Shown: positions 1 through 8,789 of the stretch, in pieces
Layout of the letters: the number at the start of each line of letters is the position of its first letter
Numbering within the stretch: position 1 is the stretch's first letter
From: UBA4582 sp038106185
GTDB lineage: Bacteria; Pseudomonadota; Gammaproteobacteria; Pseudomonadales; Azotimanducaceae
NCBI GenBank assembly: GCA_038106185.1
Contig: JAYODE010000016.1
Span: forward strand, 5,521-69,520
Length of the DNA: 64,000 bases
Direction: 5' to 3'
Position numbers and translations under genes: made by a program
Notes under the pieces: generated by a model
What the model was told of the DNA's origin: nothing
What the model saw: the letters and a program-made list of their open reading frames with translations, nothing else
The model's database searches: none

Positions 1-1098
1 TAAGGCCTCTCCCCACGCGGCTTGCAGGACTTCCTGGCGGCGAATCAATTGAGCATTATGTTGACTCATCGCTTCAGTCCAGACGCCCAGGGACTGGTAG
101 TAACGTACCGCGCCGGCATGCCAGGGGACCACCCAATCAAATTGCTGAGAGGCCAGCGCCCAGCCGATGGCACCCGGGTCGGCATCCTTGAAGGCGGGAT
201 AACCCTGATCAATCGCCTTAACCAGATTGTAGGCGAGGTCCTCATCCTGATTCGCCATGGAGATGAGGATAGGGTAAGGATAGGTCGCGCCCTCATGGGG
301 ATTAGCCACAGTAATCCCTGTTCCTCGGGTTGCGATATGCTTGGAAAAGTAAGGCGCCTTTGCCAGCAAGCGCTGCCAGCAAGCTGCATCCTTGTGAGGA
401 ATCACTGGCCAATAGATCCCCTGGGGCGAGGCCTCCAGTTTACGTGTCGGGCCAGACACGGTGGTCGCATAGGCGGCGTCAATTTGACCGTCTACGATGC
501 CATTCCACATAGCGTCATAGCCCGGGTAGTCGACTCGAATCACATCCTCCCAGCCGACACCGCCACAGGCCATGATAGCTTCAATAGAGATATTCAGCGC
601 CGGCGCGCCTCGCACCCAGGGAATTCGTTTACCCTTGAGCTGAGACCAATCGGTGATCCCTGACGCCGCCGAGACAGCGACGGACTGATTACTCAGACCA
701 TTTGACATCATCAGCACGCGCACTGGCTGAGGTCCCCAGTCAGCATCGGCGAATTGGAATACGCCCTCTTGCGCCAGATAGGTGGCCACGCCATTGGCAG
801 AAAACTGAACTCGTCCGGTTTTAAGCGGCAGCAGCCGAGAAATATCGTTTTTGCCGGGAATGACCCGCAGTGTCACACCATGTTCATCCTTCAAGACCTT
901 GCCGATGGCCACGGCCTGGTTATAACCCGTTGTCCCCAGATTATAGGCTGACCAAGCCAGGACGCGCGGTAACTGCACTTCACTGGCCTGCGCAGGCGCG
1001 GCAAACACCGCGAGGATCGCTAGCAGATGAAACCGGTACCTTTGAGAGTAAGAAAGACGACGCAGAAGACAGCAGATCAACACAGGACGGAACAACAT
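1..1098 (-). CDS. TAXI-family TRAP transporter solute-binding protein, 3' end cut by window edge
   Basis: The reverse strand is open for 366 codons from the ATG at 1098 to base 1 with no stop, so the gene runs off the left edge. The product starts with a basic stretch and a hydrophobic core ending in APAQA-SE, a probable Sec signal peptide cut near residue 39. The mature part reads like a periplasmic TAXI receptor: an N-terminal segment with YNLGTTGYNQA, a lobe with GKRIPWVRGAPALN, and D-A-Y-A-T-T further on. Such proteins capture organic acids for a TRAP symporter (family knowledge). The membrane subunits are not in view and may lie further left. No good Shine-Dalgarno precedes the ATG, so the start could shift slightly. 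The ligand cannot be told from sequence. Confidence 0.8.
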   Translation of the reverse strand, partial: MLFRPVLICCLLRRLSYSQRYRFHLLAILAVFAAPAQASEVQLPRVLAWSAYNLGTTGYNQAVAIGKVLKDEHGVTLRVIPGKNDISRLLPLKTGRVQFSANGVATYLAQEGVFQFADADWGPQPVRVLMMSNGLSNQSVAVSAASGITDWSQLKGKRIPWVRGAPALNISIEAIMACGGVGWEDVIRVDYPGYDAMWNGIVDGQIDAAYATTVSGPTRKLEASPQGIYWPVIPHKDAACWQRLLAKAPYFSKHIATRGTGITVANPHEGATYPYPILISMANQDEDLAYNLVKAIDQGYPAFKDADPGAIGWALASQQFDWVVPWHAGAVRYYQSLGVWTEAMSQHNAQLIRRQEVLQAAWGEAL

Positions 1099-1224
1099 AG
1101 AGACGGGTTCGATTGAAATTTTCCTCAGGTTAACTCAGTGGCTGGTTGGACGCCATGGGCGACAGAGCGGCTGCAAACCTTTATGGCTTGCGTGGGCGTG
1201 ACTTATGAGTCAGAAGGGCTAAAA

Positions 1225-1267
1225 GCTGTTATTACAAGCTGTTATTACAAGCTGTTATTACAAGCTG
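1225..1267. repeat. Tandem array, 13-bp unit, 3 perfect copies
   Basis: Unit gctgttattacaa is repeated exactly at 1225-1237, 1238-1250 and 1251-1263, followed by gctg. It lies 42 bp beyond the gpsA stop, in the spacer between gpsA and the TAXI gene. On the gpsA strand each copy contains TAATAA. The unit is unrelated to the other arrays of the window. Confidence 0.95.
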
Positions 1268-1309
1268 ATCTTAAAAAAGCGCCTTGCGTGCAGACAGATC
1301 AGAGCGAAA

Positions 1310-2317
1310 CTAGCCGGGTTCTGACTCGGCACCAATTTCAGCCCGCAACAGACCACGAAAGGCGGTACGGGCGTTACTCTCGCCGCGAAGAACCTCATAG
1401 ACCTCTCGAGCGATGGGCATCTCGATGCCATATTGGTCGGCCAGATCTATAACAGCAGGCGCGCTCTTGACGCCCTCGGCAACCATGAACATCTTATTGG
1501 TGATCTCGTCTATGCTTCTGCCCTGCCCCAACTCGTAGCCTACGGAACGATTTCGACTTTGTGGACTGGTACAGGTCGCGACCAGGTCCCCCATACCGGT
1601 CAGGCCAGCGAAGGTTTGCGCCTCGCCGCCCATCGCGACGCCCAACCGAGTGATCTCGGCCAAGCCACGCGTGATCACGGCCGACCGAGTGTTCTCACCG
1701 GCACCCTGGCCATCGCCCATCCCCGCGGCGATGGCGATGATATTTTTAAGCACGCCGCCTACTTCACAGCCGATCACATCATGGTTGGTATAGACTCGAA
1801 ACAGACCGCAGTGAAAAATTTTCTGCACTTCTCGCATAATGACTCGATCTGTCATGGCAATGACGCTGGCGGCTGCATAGCCCGACATGATTTCACGGGC
1901 CAGGTTCGGCCCGGTGAGCACCCCCGCCGGATGGCCAGGCAAGACTTCATTAATGATTTCCGTCATCCGCATGCCAGTACTTAGCTCAAGTCCCTTGGTC
2001 AGGCTGATCACCGGCACCCAAGGGCGAATATGCTGCTTGACCTCTTCGAGCACTGGTCGAAAATTCTGCGAGGGAATACCCATGACGATGACGTCCATGG
2101 GCGCCACCGCAGCTTCTATGTCATTGGTGGCTATGACCTTGGCAGGGATTTTGGCGCCGGGCAGATAGCGTTCATTCGTGTGCTGCTCGTTAATTTCAAG
2201 CACTGTCGCCGGATCACGGGCCCAGAGGTGAATGGCAGCATTCCGGGCGATCAAGGCAGCCACCGTGGTTCCCCAGCTACCGCCACCCAACAAGCCCACT
2301 TTTAAGCCAATTGTCAT
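1310..2317 (-). CDS. gpsA: NAD(P)-dependent glycerol-3-phosphate dehydrogenase
   Basis: This 335-residue cytosolic enzyme interconverts dihydroxyacetone phosphate and sn-glycerol-3-phosphate, the backbone precursor of phospholipids. The N-terminal Rossmann fold shows VGLLGGGSWGTT (about residues 7-18). The central LTGPNLAREI and the substrate-domain stretch GGVLKNIIAIAAGMGDG carry the family's conserved residues, including the catalytic lysine. The C-terminal part ends at the size usual for bacterial GpsA. It is transcribed leftward. No secB or trxA-type neighbour is present, although those genes accompany gpsA in many proteobacteria, so the local context differs. Nothing suggests damage. Confidence 0.96.
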   Translation of the reverse strand: MTIGLKVGLLGGGSWGTTVAALIARNAAIHLWARDPATVLEINEQHTNERYLPGAKIPAKVIATNDIEAAVAPMDVIVMGIPSQNFRPVLEEVKQHIRPWVPVISLTKGLELSTGMRMTEIINEVLPGHPAGVLTGPNLAREIMSGYAAASVIAMTDRVIMREVQKIFHCGLFRVYTNHDVIGCEVGGVLKNIIAIAAGMGDGQGAGENTRSAVITRGLAEITRLGVAMGGEAQTFAGLTGMGDLVATCTSPQSRNRSVGYELGQGRSIDEITNKMFMVAEGVKSAPAVIDLADQYGIEMPIAREVYEVLRGESNARTAFRGLLRAEIGAESEPG

Positions 2318-2381
2318 AGTCTCAATCCCTCAATAGCCGTTCCGTCAGGACGAGCCTGGGTCATGAATCTGTCGTGACGGC

Positions 2382-3191
2382 CTAGAGCCCTCGCAGTCGA
2401 TAAATGGCCCGCAGATCAATCGTCGCATAACAGGTGTCTTTATCCCGATCATACAATGCCACTTGGGCATCGACGAATTCATGACCCTTCTTGTTAAACA
2501 GGTCAGTAATCGCCATCTCCGCCACCAGCTCCGTATTCAGTGCGATAGGGGCATAGTTCTGCGATCGGGTCGCCATGTGGACCCAGGGATTCATATAGGC
2601 GTTGCGCGCCAGTATCCAGTTAGAACAACCCAACACGAAGGACATGTTCGCCCAACCACCGGCCTGCATCTGGTGTAGTTCAGGCAGTTGTGCCTCATTC
2701 TGCAAATAGGTGTGCATCTCATGTTCAGCCGTCCAGCGAAAACGCACGGCATGACAGCCGTTCTGCATCAGGCGCTGCATATTTTCACGGGTTGCTTGCG
2801 GCGCTCGAGTCTCGCGACTGGCCACAGGATCCCCTCGACGTCGCGGCGCTAACGGCGCCACCTGCGGCAAGCTGACCGTCGCTGTAGCGCTCACGGTGCC
2901 ATCGGGTTTGAGTAAGCGAGCTGAGTAGCCGTCAGCCATGGCGTCCAGGATATCTATCTCAAAGGCCTCACCGTCATACAGGGGTGCGACCACCTTGACG
3001 TCGGCAGCACCGCCCTTCAACCAGTCAGCACCCCATTGCACGACGGCGGGATGACACAGGTACGCCGAGACGGTAACACCCGGCACCAGTCCGCCCGCAA
3101 AACCATAGTCTCGCGCGACCTTGTCACCGTGAATTTCGTTCTCAGAGTGTGGCACCTGGTTGAAGGCCAAGCCGCGCCAGTTTTCCGCCAT
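2382..3191 (-). CDS. MaoC-like double hot-dog protein
   Basis: The product has 269 residues. The N-terminal part carries NEIHGDKVARDYGFAGGLVP and a following G-V-T, which resembles the hydratase-2 region of MaoC-type dehydratases (D-x-x-A-x-x-x-G-x-x-G, then VPG). The length would fit two hot-dog folds. A role in hydrating or de-esterifying an acyl-CoA is inferred, but the second half has no motif I can name. The ATG at 3191 is preferred because GAGGAG lies 8 nt upstream; an in-frame TTG two codons earlier would be too close. It sits among SDR, crotonase and hydrolase genes, which supports an acyl-CoA or lipid-related role. Confidence 0.65.
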   Translation of the reverse strand: MAENWRGLAFNQVPHSENEIHGDKVARDYGFAGGLVPGVTVSAYLCHPAVVQWGADWLKGGAADVKVVAPLYDGEAFEIDILDAMADGYSARLLKPDGTVSATATVSLPQVAPLAPRRRGDPVASRETRAPQATRENMQRLMQNGCHAVRFRWTAEHEMHTYLQNEAQLPELHQMQAGGWANMSFVLGCSNWILARNAYMNPWVHMATRSQNYAPIALNTELVAEMAITDLFNKKGHEFVDAQVALYDRDKDTCYATIDLRAIYRLRGL

Positions 3192-3257
3192 GATCAAATC
3201 TCCTCAATGGACCCAGACGTTAATGCATCCTGTCGGCCAGACTAACTGATGACACCC

Positions 3258-3752
3258 TCAGTCAGCAATAAAGGCGTTTCGGCTGCGGTCCTTATGCACT
3301 CGAGTCGCATCGAAAACCGTGCCATTCATCGTGATATAGACGCCGAAGGTACAAGTTTGCACCGCCGCAAATGCCATCCCCAGATTGAACATGGCGTCTG
3401 TCTCTGCAAATCGGGCTGGCGACAAGGCACCCGTCAAAACAATCGTCTTGTGAGCTATATCCGCGAGCACTCGACCTGTTTCGGTCATGGTATCGGTGCC
3501 GTGGGTGATGACAATCTGCTGATTCGGCGCCGCCAGCACGGCAGCGCGAATCGCCAGTCGATCTGCATCAGTCAATTCAAGACTGTCTTTACGCAACACC
3601 TCGACCACTCGGTAGGCCTTCTTAACAACCGCTTGCTCAAGCAGGTCGCTGACCACCGAGTGCCCCACTTCAAAGCGGCTCATGGCGTCAAAATAGATTT
3701 TATCGAAGGTGCCACCGGTGGTCAGCACCAGAATCTCGTCGCTGTCTCGCAT
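3258..3752 (-). CDS. Short asparaginase-domain protein (N-terminal domain only)
   Basis: The product has 164 residues and matches only the N-terminal half of type I/II L-asparaginases. It has LVLTTGGTFDKI near residues 8-19 with the nucleophilic Thr region, and THGTDTMTETGRVL near 84-97 with the second catalytic Thr-Asp pair. The C-terminal asparaginase domain is absent, and the reading frame ends cleanly rather than by frameshift. Stand-alone proteins of this size are known in gammaproteobacteria, so this is probably an intact short family member and not a remnant. Its substrate is unknown. It follows the hot-dog gene on the same strand across a spacer of about 60 bp on either side. Confidence 0.75.
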   Translation of the reverse strand: MRDSDEILVLTTGGTFDKIYFDAMSRFEVGHSVVSDLLEQAVVKKAYRVVEVLRKDSLELTDADRLAIRAAVLAAPNQQIVITHGTDTMTETGRVLADIAHKTIVLTGALSPARFAETDAMFNLGMAFAAVQTCTFGVYITMNGTVFDATRVHKDRSRNAFIAD

Positions 3753-3900
3753 AGGCCACTCATCCTGTCAGTGCTGCATATTCTCCCATGAAACGAGCGC
3801 CGAAACCTCGATAGTTTACGTCCAGTAAGCCTAAGTGCCGGCCATGGGTTTCTGCTGCACTTTTGTCGAACTCAGCACCCATGAACCAGCCAACCAGCCG

Positions 3901-4728
3901 CTAGCTGGTGAACATACCGCCGGCAGGAAACAGAATCTGGCCGGCATAATAACTGGACGCATCGGTGGACAGAAACAAGGCCGTATTGGCAATTTCGGCG
4001 GGTTTGCCGTAGCGCGCCATGGGGGTCATGCTCATGGCCATCATATTGCCCTCGTTATCACTGCGAAGATTGGCCGTCATCGGCGTCTCGACAAAACCTG
4101 GTCCTATAGAGTTGACTCGAATCTCGTGTGGCATCAGCTCAAGGCTCAGCACCTTGGTCAGCATCTCAACGCCGGCTTTTGAGACGCAATAGTCAGCAGC
4201 ACCCACCAAGGGTCGGCGAGCGGCAACCGAGGCAATATTGACAATCGTGCCTTTGACGCCGCCCTCGATCATGAGTCTGGCCATCACCTTATTGGTGAGC
4301 ATCACGCCGGTCAGGTTGACCTCCAGCACCTTCAGCCAATTACTCAGCGGCTTGTTGATGACATGTCCCGCTTCAGGATCAGCATTCGGGTCCGCAACAG
4401 CACCTGGGGTGACACTGCCACTGGCGATACCTGCCGCCGCCACCACCGAATCCACTCGACCGAACTTGGCCAGGGTGGCTGCACCCAGGGCCTCCACGGC
4501 CGCTTCTGAGGTCACGTCAGTCTGCACAAAGATGACCTCTGCACCATAGTCTGCCTGCAAGCGAGCAACAGACTCGGCACCCTTATCCTCAAACAAATCC
4601 GCCAGCACCAACTTGGCGCCTTCTTCAGCGAAGCGGCAAGCACAGGCAAACCCAATGCCGCTGGTGCCGCCTGTGATCACCGCGACCTTATTTGTCATTT
4701 GTTTTTCAATCATTTGTTTTCCAGACAT
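3901..4728 (-). CDS. Short-chain dehydrogenase/reductase
   Basis: This 275-residue classical SDR oxidises or reduces a hydroxyl/keto group with NAD(P). Visible motifs are TGGTSGIG for dinucleotide binding near residue 20, an NIASVAA catalytic serine, and YCVSK with the catalytic Tyr and Lys, followed by the PGFVETPM segment. An Asp at the end of the second strand (VLADL) favours NAD. The ATG at 4728 has GGAG 5 nt upstream; the GTG six bases earlier overlaps that site. Insertion VTPGAVADPNADPEAG around residue 110 is longer than usual. The substrate is unknown. The next gene upstream is divergent, so the two may share the 4729-4917 promoter region. Confidence 0.88.
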   Translation of the reverse strand: MSGKQMIEKQMTNKVAVITGGTSGIGFACACRFAEEGAKLVLADLFEDKGAESVARLQADYGAEVIFVQTDVTSEAAVEALGAATLAKFGRVDSVVAAAGIASGSVTPGAVADPNADPEAGHVINKPLSNWLKVLEVNLTGVMLTNKVMARLMIEGGVKGTIVNIASVAARRPLVGAADYCVSKAGVEMLTKVLSLELMPHEIRVNSIGPGFVETPMTANLRSDNEGNMMAMSMTPMARYGKPAEIANTALFLSTDASSYYAGQILFPAGGMFTS

Positions 4729-4917
4729 GCGCACTCCGTTTAGGCTTTCCGTGATGACATGACGCTAACACTGGTCTGACACCGAGACCAGCGCAATTTA
4801 ATCCAGGATTTGACATTCAGGCCTTATCAATCCCATTATCGGGCTTGAGCAATGGGTGCCAAGCAGCTTTCTCACCATGAGACATCACCCGCAGCGCCGC
4901 AAATCGAGGAATGGCTA

Positions 4918-6042
4918 ATGCTGAACAAATTTGACGACTATCCCATTCATCAGACGCCAGAACCCCTGGCGCAGCCTGCCAGCAGCGAACGCAACCAGTA
5001 TGATCGTACCTGGTTCAATGGTTATTCTGCCGACGGCGCCTACTATTTTGGTATTGGCATGGCGATCTATCCGCACCGAGGGATTCTCGATTGTGCCTTC
5101 AGTGTGGTGGAGCGTGGCGGCCGCCAGCATTGTTTTTATGGATCAAGACGGGCACCCGTTGAGCGTTCTGAGATGCAGGTGGGGCCCTTCAAGATAGAGA
5201 TTCTTGAGCCCATGCGCAAAACGCGAGTCACCCTTGATAGCAATCCCAGCGGTATTACCTGTGACCTGACCTTTTCGGCGCGAACCGCGGCGATCCAGGA
5301 AGGTCGCCAGACGCTCTGGGCAGGCGCTCGACGAGTCCTTGACTCAACACGTTTTGACCAGTTTGGTGAGTGGCAAGGACAGATCACCCATCCCGATGGT
5401 GGCATCAAGGTTGAGTCTAGTGTCTGTCACGGCACCAAAGACAGGTCCTGGGGCCACCGCGGCGTGGGTGAGCCTGAAACCGGCGGTGCACCTCAGACGC
5501 CAGGTGGCGCATTTTTTCTCTGGGCGCCGTTGTTTTGGGAGGACCATATTTCCCACGCGATTTTCTTTGATGGCATGCAGGGCCAGCCGCTTCACCGTGA
5601 GGCTTTGATCGCCCCCTTATACGCAACCCTCGCTGATGTGCCGGCAGTAGAGGACGGCAGAGTGGAGCGTATGGCCTATGTGCGCCATCGTGTGGCTTAT
5701 CATCCAGGCACTCGCCTGGCAGCAGCCGCCGAGCTGGACTTTGAGAACCTTAAGGGTGCCACTCGAACTATTCGCCTGGAACCTATTCTGAAGTTTCAGA
5801 TGAAGGGCCTCGGTTACTCTCACCCGACCTGGGGTCAGGGCATGTGGAAAGGTGAGTTGGAAGTTGGCGGCGAGAGTTTCGACCCTGCCAGTCTTGATCC
5901 ACTGGCCCGCGAAAACCTGCATGTTCAGCAAGTAGTACGCGCCACAGATGGTACTCGTCAGGGCATAGGGGTTCTCGAGCAGGTCTGTATCGGCCCCTAT
6001 GAACCGGGCGGTTTCAGCGCTTTTCTTGATGGCGCCAAATAG
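4918..6042 (+). CDS. CrtC/AttH-type lipocalin-like protein
   Basis: The product has about 374 residues and no signal peptide. The most telling motif is KDRSWGHRGVG, the D-R-S-W-G signature of hydroxyneurosporene-synthase-like (CrtC/AttH, DUF7064/7065-type) lipocalin-fold proteins. A second aromatic segment (FFLWAPLFWEDHISHAIFFD) follows. Proteins of this kind are often found among acyl-CoA and terpenoid/steroid degradation genes, but the reaction is not established for this branch. The start at 4918 is chosen because GAGGA lies 7 nt upstream; an in-frame ATG at 4852 has no comparable site. It is divergent from the SDR at 3901. Confidence 0.6.
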   Translation: MLNKFDDYPIHQTPEPLAQPASSERNQYDRTWFNGYSADGAYYFGIGMAIYPHRGILDCAFSVVERGGRQHCFYGSRRAPVERSEMQVGPFKIEILEPMRKTRVTLDSNPSGITCDLTFSARTAAIQEGRQTLWAGARRVLDSTRFDQFGEWQGQITHPDGGIKVESSVCHGTKDRSWGHRGVGEPETGGAPQTPGGAFFLWAPLFWEDHISHAIFFDGMQGQPLHREALIAPLYATLADVPAVEDGRVERMAYVRHRVAYHPGTRLAAAAELDFENLKGATRTIRLEPILKFQMKGLGYSHPTWGQGMWKGELEVGGESFDPASLDPLARENLHVQQVVRATDGTRQGIGVLEQVCIGPYEPGGFSAFLDGAK

Positions 6043-6114
6043 CAGCACTTGATGGCTCACGTGCTGGCTTAGCCAGCATGGATCCACCAGACCATCTCAG
6101 CTCAACGGCATCCA

Positions 6115-7035
6115 TTAGACGATGGCACCGATATGCCGGTTCGGCTTTGAGTGGCGCCATTCTGCGAGCAGGGTTCTGAGCGCACTGACAAATGCCAAGG
6201 GCTGATCCAGAAACAGGTGATGCTGGGCCGAAGGAATGGCCACGAACGGCACTGACTCATCAAGCACCTTAAACATAAAGTCAGCAATATCCTGGGTAAA
6301 CAGGTAACTGTCTTCACCATAGATCACGCCGACTCGGCACTGGAGACGCGCCAGATCTTTATGCAGGTCGGTGCCAAATTCAAACTTATTAAACATGGAA
6401 TCATCGAACTTCCAGGTCCAGCCGTCCGCCACTTGCTTGATCGAATGGCGGCCAATGTAATCCAGAATGTATTCGTTCTCGCAACCCTGAGGCGGCATGA
6501 GACGAAATCTCGCCAGCGCTGAGTCAAAATCTTCATAGATGCGTTTACGTTTCAGTGGCGAGCTCTTCGGATCACGCTCCCATTGAAAGTCTGGCGGGCG
6601 CACGGCTGAGTCGACCAGCACAATACCACCCAGCCGATGACTGAATAGCAGGCCGGTTTTCAAGGTGATGTAGCCACCGAAGCTATGACCCACAATGATG
6701 GTATCGGCGCCAAATCCCGCATCATCAGCCACGGCATTGATCTGCGCCGCAAACGCCTCCGGGCTGTAGCCTTCGCTCGAACCGCTATCACCGGCCCCGG
6801 CCAGATCAATCGCGATGGCGCGGTAATGGTCAAGGAAAAACGGCGCAATAAACGACCACCAATGCGCATGAGCGCCGTTTCCGTGAACAAAGATCACGCC
6901 AGGCTTAGTTGCGTCGGTCCCCCAGCGCAGCGAATGAATGGCAACTCCGTCCACATCAATCGTTTTGTGTTCCGGGACTACCGCCAGGCTTTTTGAGAAC
7001 CAGGCGGGTACCTTTTCTGCATTAGTCAACGGCAT
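6115..7035 (-). CDS. Alpha/beta hydrolase
   Basis: This is a 306-residue alpha/beta-hydrolase fold protein. FVHGNGAHAHWW near residue 50 is the oxyanion region. IIVGHSFGGYITL near 115 is the nucleophile elbow (G-H-S-F-G). GEDSYLF near 248 offers the acid, and AQHHLF near 272 offers the catalytic His. No signal peptide is visible, so it is probably cytosolic. The fold covers esterases, epoxide hydrolases and C-C hydrolases, and the sequence alone does not choose between them. It converges with the lipocalin-like gene at 6042. Confidence 0.85.
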   Translation of the reverse strand: MPLTNAEKVPAWFSKSLAVVPEHKTIDVDGVAIHSLRWGTDATKPGVIFVHGNGAHAHWWSFIAPFFLDHYRAIAIDLAGAGDSGSSEGYSPEAFAAQINAVADDAGFGADTIIVGHSFGGYITLKTGLLFSHRLGGIVLVDSAVRPPDFQWERDPKSSPLKRKRIYEDFDSALARFRLMPPQGCENEYILDYIGRHSIKQVADGWTWKFDDSMFNKFEFGTDLHKDLARLQCRVGVIYGEDSYLFTQDIADFMFKVLDESVPFVAIPSAQHHLFLDQPLAFVSALRTLLAEWRHSKPNRHIGAIV

Positions 7036-7158
7036 GTCCTCTTGAGAATGGGTGAAGATTTTACGTCAGACACTCACTCGACCCCAGAATGATTCAAGCG
7101 CTGATGCTTCGAGTATAGGGCGAATGGATAGGGGCGCCGAGCCTCGCCTCATGAGGAA

Positions 7159-7206
7159 ACGCTCGCCTAACCGCTCGTCTAACCGCTCGCCTAACCGCTC
7201 GTCTAA
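7159..7206. repeat. Tandem array, 12-bp unit, 4 copies
   Basis: Unit ccgctcg(c/t)ctaa occurs at 7159-7170 (first base changed), 7171-7182, 7183-7194 and 7195-7206. Copies alternate C and T at one position, so the pair may have been duplicated as a 24-bp block. The array ends 13 bp past the stop of the enoyl-CoA hydratase gene and is the main content of the 7036-7219 spacer. Confidence 0.95.
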
Positions 7207-7219
7207 AAAGGAAACAGTC

Positions 7220-8080
7220 TCAGAGCTCGGGCTCTTGCCACCAGGGAAAGGTCGGCGGCATATCGGTGGAGACTTTAGCATTGAGCACCGGCGGGCGTTT
7301 TTGCAGGAAAGCGTTCACGCCCTCACGTCCATCGCCCATGCTGGTGTAAAACATATTCAGACTTTCCTGACGATGAGCCGCCATCGGATGAGGCTGGGTC
7401 GACTCTCGATACAGGGTCTGACGAATCAGCGCGATGGAGACAGCTGACGTCGAGTCGACGTATTTATGGGCCAATTTACGGGCTTCGTTGAGCAATTCCT
7501 CCGGGGGATAGACGGCGCGCACAAGCCCGCCGCGCAAGGCTTCGGCGGCATCAAAAATCTCGGCGGAATAGAGCCAATCCAACGCCTGGGACATGCCGAC
7601 TATTTTGGGCAAAAACCAGCTGGAACAGGCTTCATTGACGACGCCCAGCTTGGCAAAGACAAAGCCAAAACGGGCTTTTTCTGATGCCAGCCGCACATCC
7701 ATCGCGAGCGTCATGGTGGCACCAATGCCGACTCCCACACCATTAATCGCGCCAATGATGGGCTTCTTGCAGTTGAACATGGCCAGGGTCACCACGCCAC
7801 CCGTGTCCCGCACCACACCCGCGCCATCCAGATCGGGCCGCTGCGACTCATCCAGCCCAAAGACATTACCGCCGGGATGCAAATCCATGCCTGCACAAAA
7901 GGCCCTGCCGGCACCTGTGACCACAATCGCCCGGACCTCATCATCGTCACTGGCGGCGTTGAACGCCTGCACCAGTTCTTCAGCCATCGTCACACTGAAC
8001 GCGTTCAGTACTGTCGGGCGATTCAATGTGAGCGTTAAAATATGGTCTTCGACGACATATTGCAGGGTCGAGTAGGACAT
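7220..8080 (-). CDS. Enoyl-CoA hydratase/isomerase (crotonase family)
   Basis: This 286-residue crotonase-fold enzyme acts on acyl-CoA thioesters in the cytosol. GAGRAFCAGMDL near residues 56-67 is the first oxyanion-hole segment. INGVGVGIGATM near 112 is the second. KLGVVNEACSSWFLPKIVG contains the Glu at the position of the second catalytic glutamate of hydratases. The C-terminal trimerisation region is complete. It is followed on the same strand only by spacer; upstream lie a GST gene and an SDR on the same strand with short spacers, so a joint transcript is possible. The exact acyl substrate is not evident. Confidence 0.9.
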   Translation of the reverse strand: MSYSTLQYVVEDHILTLTLNRPTVLNAFSVTMAEELVQAFNAASDDDEVRAIVVTGAGRAFCAGMDLHPGGNVFGLDESQRPDLDGAGVVRDTGGVVTLAMFNCKKPIIGAINGVGVGIGATMTLAMDVRLASEKARFGFVFAKLGVVNEACSSWFLPKIVGMSQALDWLYSAEIFDAAEALRGGLVRAVYPPEELLNEARKLAHKYVDSTSAVSIALIRQTLYRESTQPHPMAAHRQESLNMFYTSMGDGREGVNAFLQKRPPVLNAKVSTDMPPTFPWWQEPEL

Positions 8081-8100
8081 GGCGTGTCTCCTTATCGGCT

Positions 8101-8706
8101 TTATAGGCTTTGCGCGCGTTGAAATGCCGGGCGCGCCATCAGACGGGCCAGATAGGCTTGCGTGTTGGGTTTATACTTTTCATCCAGACCCAACGAAATA
8201 CCGAGAAATACCGCATAGCCCACCGCAATATCTGCCACAGTAAAGCGCTCGCCAAGCAGATAATCGCGTCCTTCCAGGGCCATTTCTACGGACCGCAGGC
8301 GCGAGTAATACCACTGGGTATAATCCGCAACAACCTGTGGTATTCGCCGTTCTTGGGGTTCCAGGCGGGTATAGCGCAATACCAGCGTTTGAGGAAAGGT
8401 TAAGGTGGCGTCACTTCGATATAACCAGTTCAGATACTCACCATATTGCGGATGAGAGACATCAAGGGCCAGCTCAGTCGGGCCATATTTTTCTGCCAAG
8501 TATTGGCACATGGCTGACGACTCAGTCAGGGTGACGTCGCCGTCTACCAGCGTCGGCACGGTTCCCATCGGATTGATATCCAGATAGCCGGGATAGGTTA
8601 AACGTGGCGGGAATTGCATATTCACCAGCTCGTAATCCAGCCCCATCTCCTCCAGAGCCCACAGGGCACGTAACGATCGTGCGTCTTTACAATGATATAG
8701 CTTCAT
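8101..8706 (-). CDS. Glutathione S-transferase family protein
   Basis: The product has 201 residues with the two-domain GST layout. An N-terminal thioredoxin-like part contains a serine in ARSLRALWALEE, INPMGTVPTLVDG with the cis-proline, and TESSAMCQYLAEKYG, which binds the gamma-glutamyl part of glutathione. A helical C-terminal part includes the conserved FTVADIAVGY N-cap motif. It is expected to conjugate or isomerise an electrophile using glutathione. It begins 20 bp upstream of the enoyl-CoA hydratase gene on the same strand and probably shares its transcript. Confidence 0.88.
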   Translation of the reverse strand: MKLYHCKDARSLRALWALEEMGLDYELVNMQFPPRLTYPGYLDINPMGTVPTLVDGDVTLTESSAMCQYLAEKYGPTELALDVSHPQYGEYLNWLYRSDATLTFPQTLVLRYTRLEPQERRIPQVVADYTQWYYSRLRSVEMALEGRDYLLGERFTVADIAVGYAVFLGISLGLDEKYKPNTQAYLARLMARPAFQRAQSL

Positions 8707-8789
8707 GGTTTCACACCTGACTTTTGCTTGAGAATCTCCTACGAGAATCTAATTTGGTATTTTAAGTTAAGAATCCTGTCGCTGGGGTT

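Noticed and set aside
22..663. Plus-strand open frame at the left edge
   Set aside because: It is the complement of the TAXI-TRAP binding protein gene, whose signal peptide and family motifs are clear on the minus strand.
1138..1452. Plus-strand frame overlapping the gpsA end
   Set aside because: It consists of the 13-bp array plus the complement of gpsA codons, with no ribosome site or domain.
3258..3752. Asparaginase pseudogene
   Set aside because: The frame is intact and both catalytic segments are present; single-domain proteins of this size exist, so truncation by mutation is not supported.
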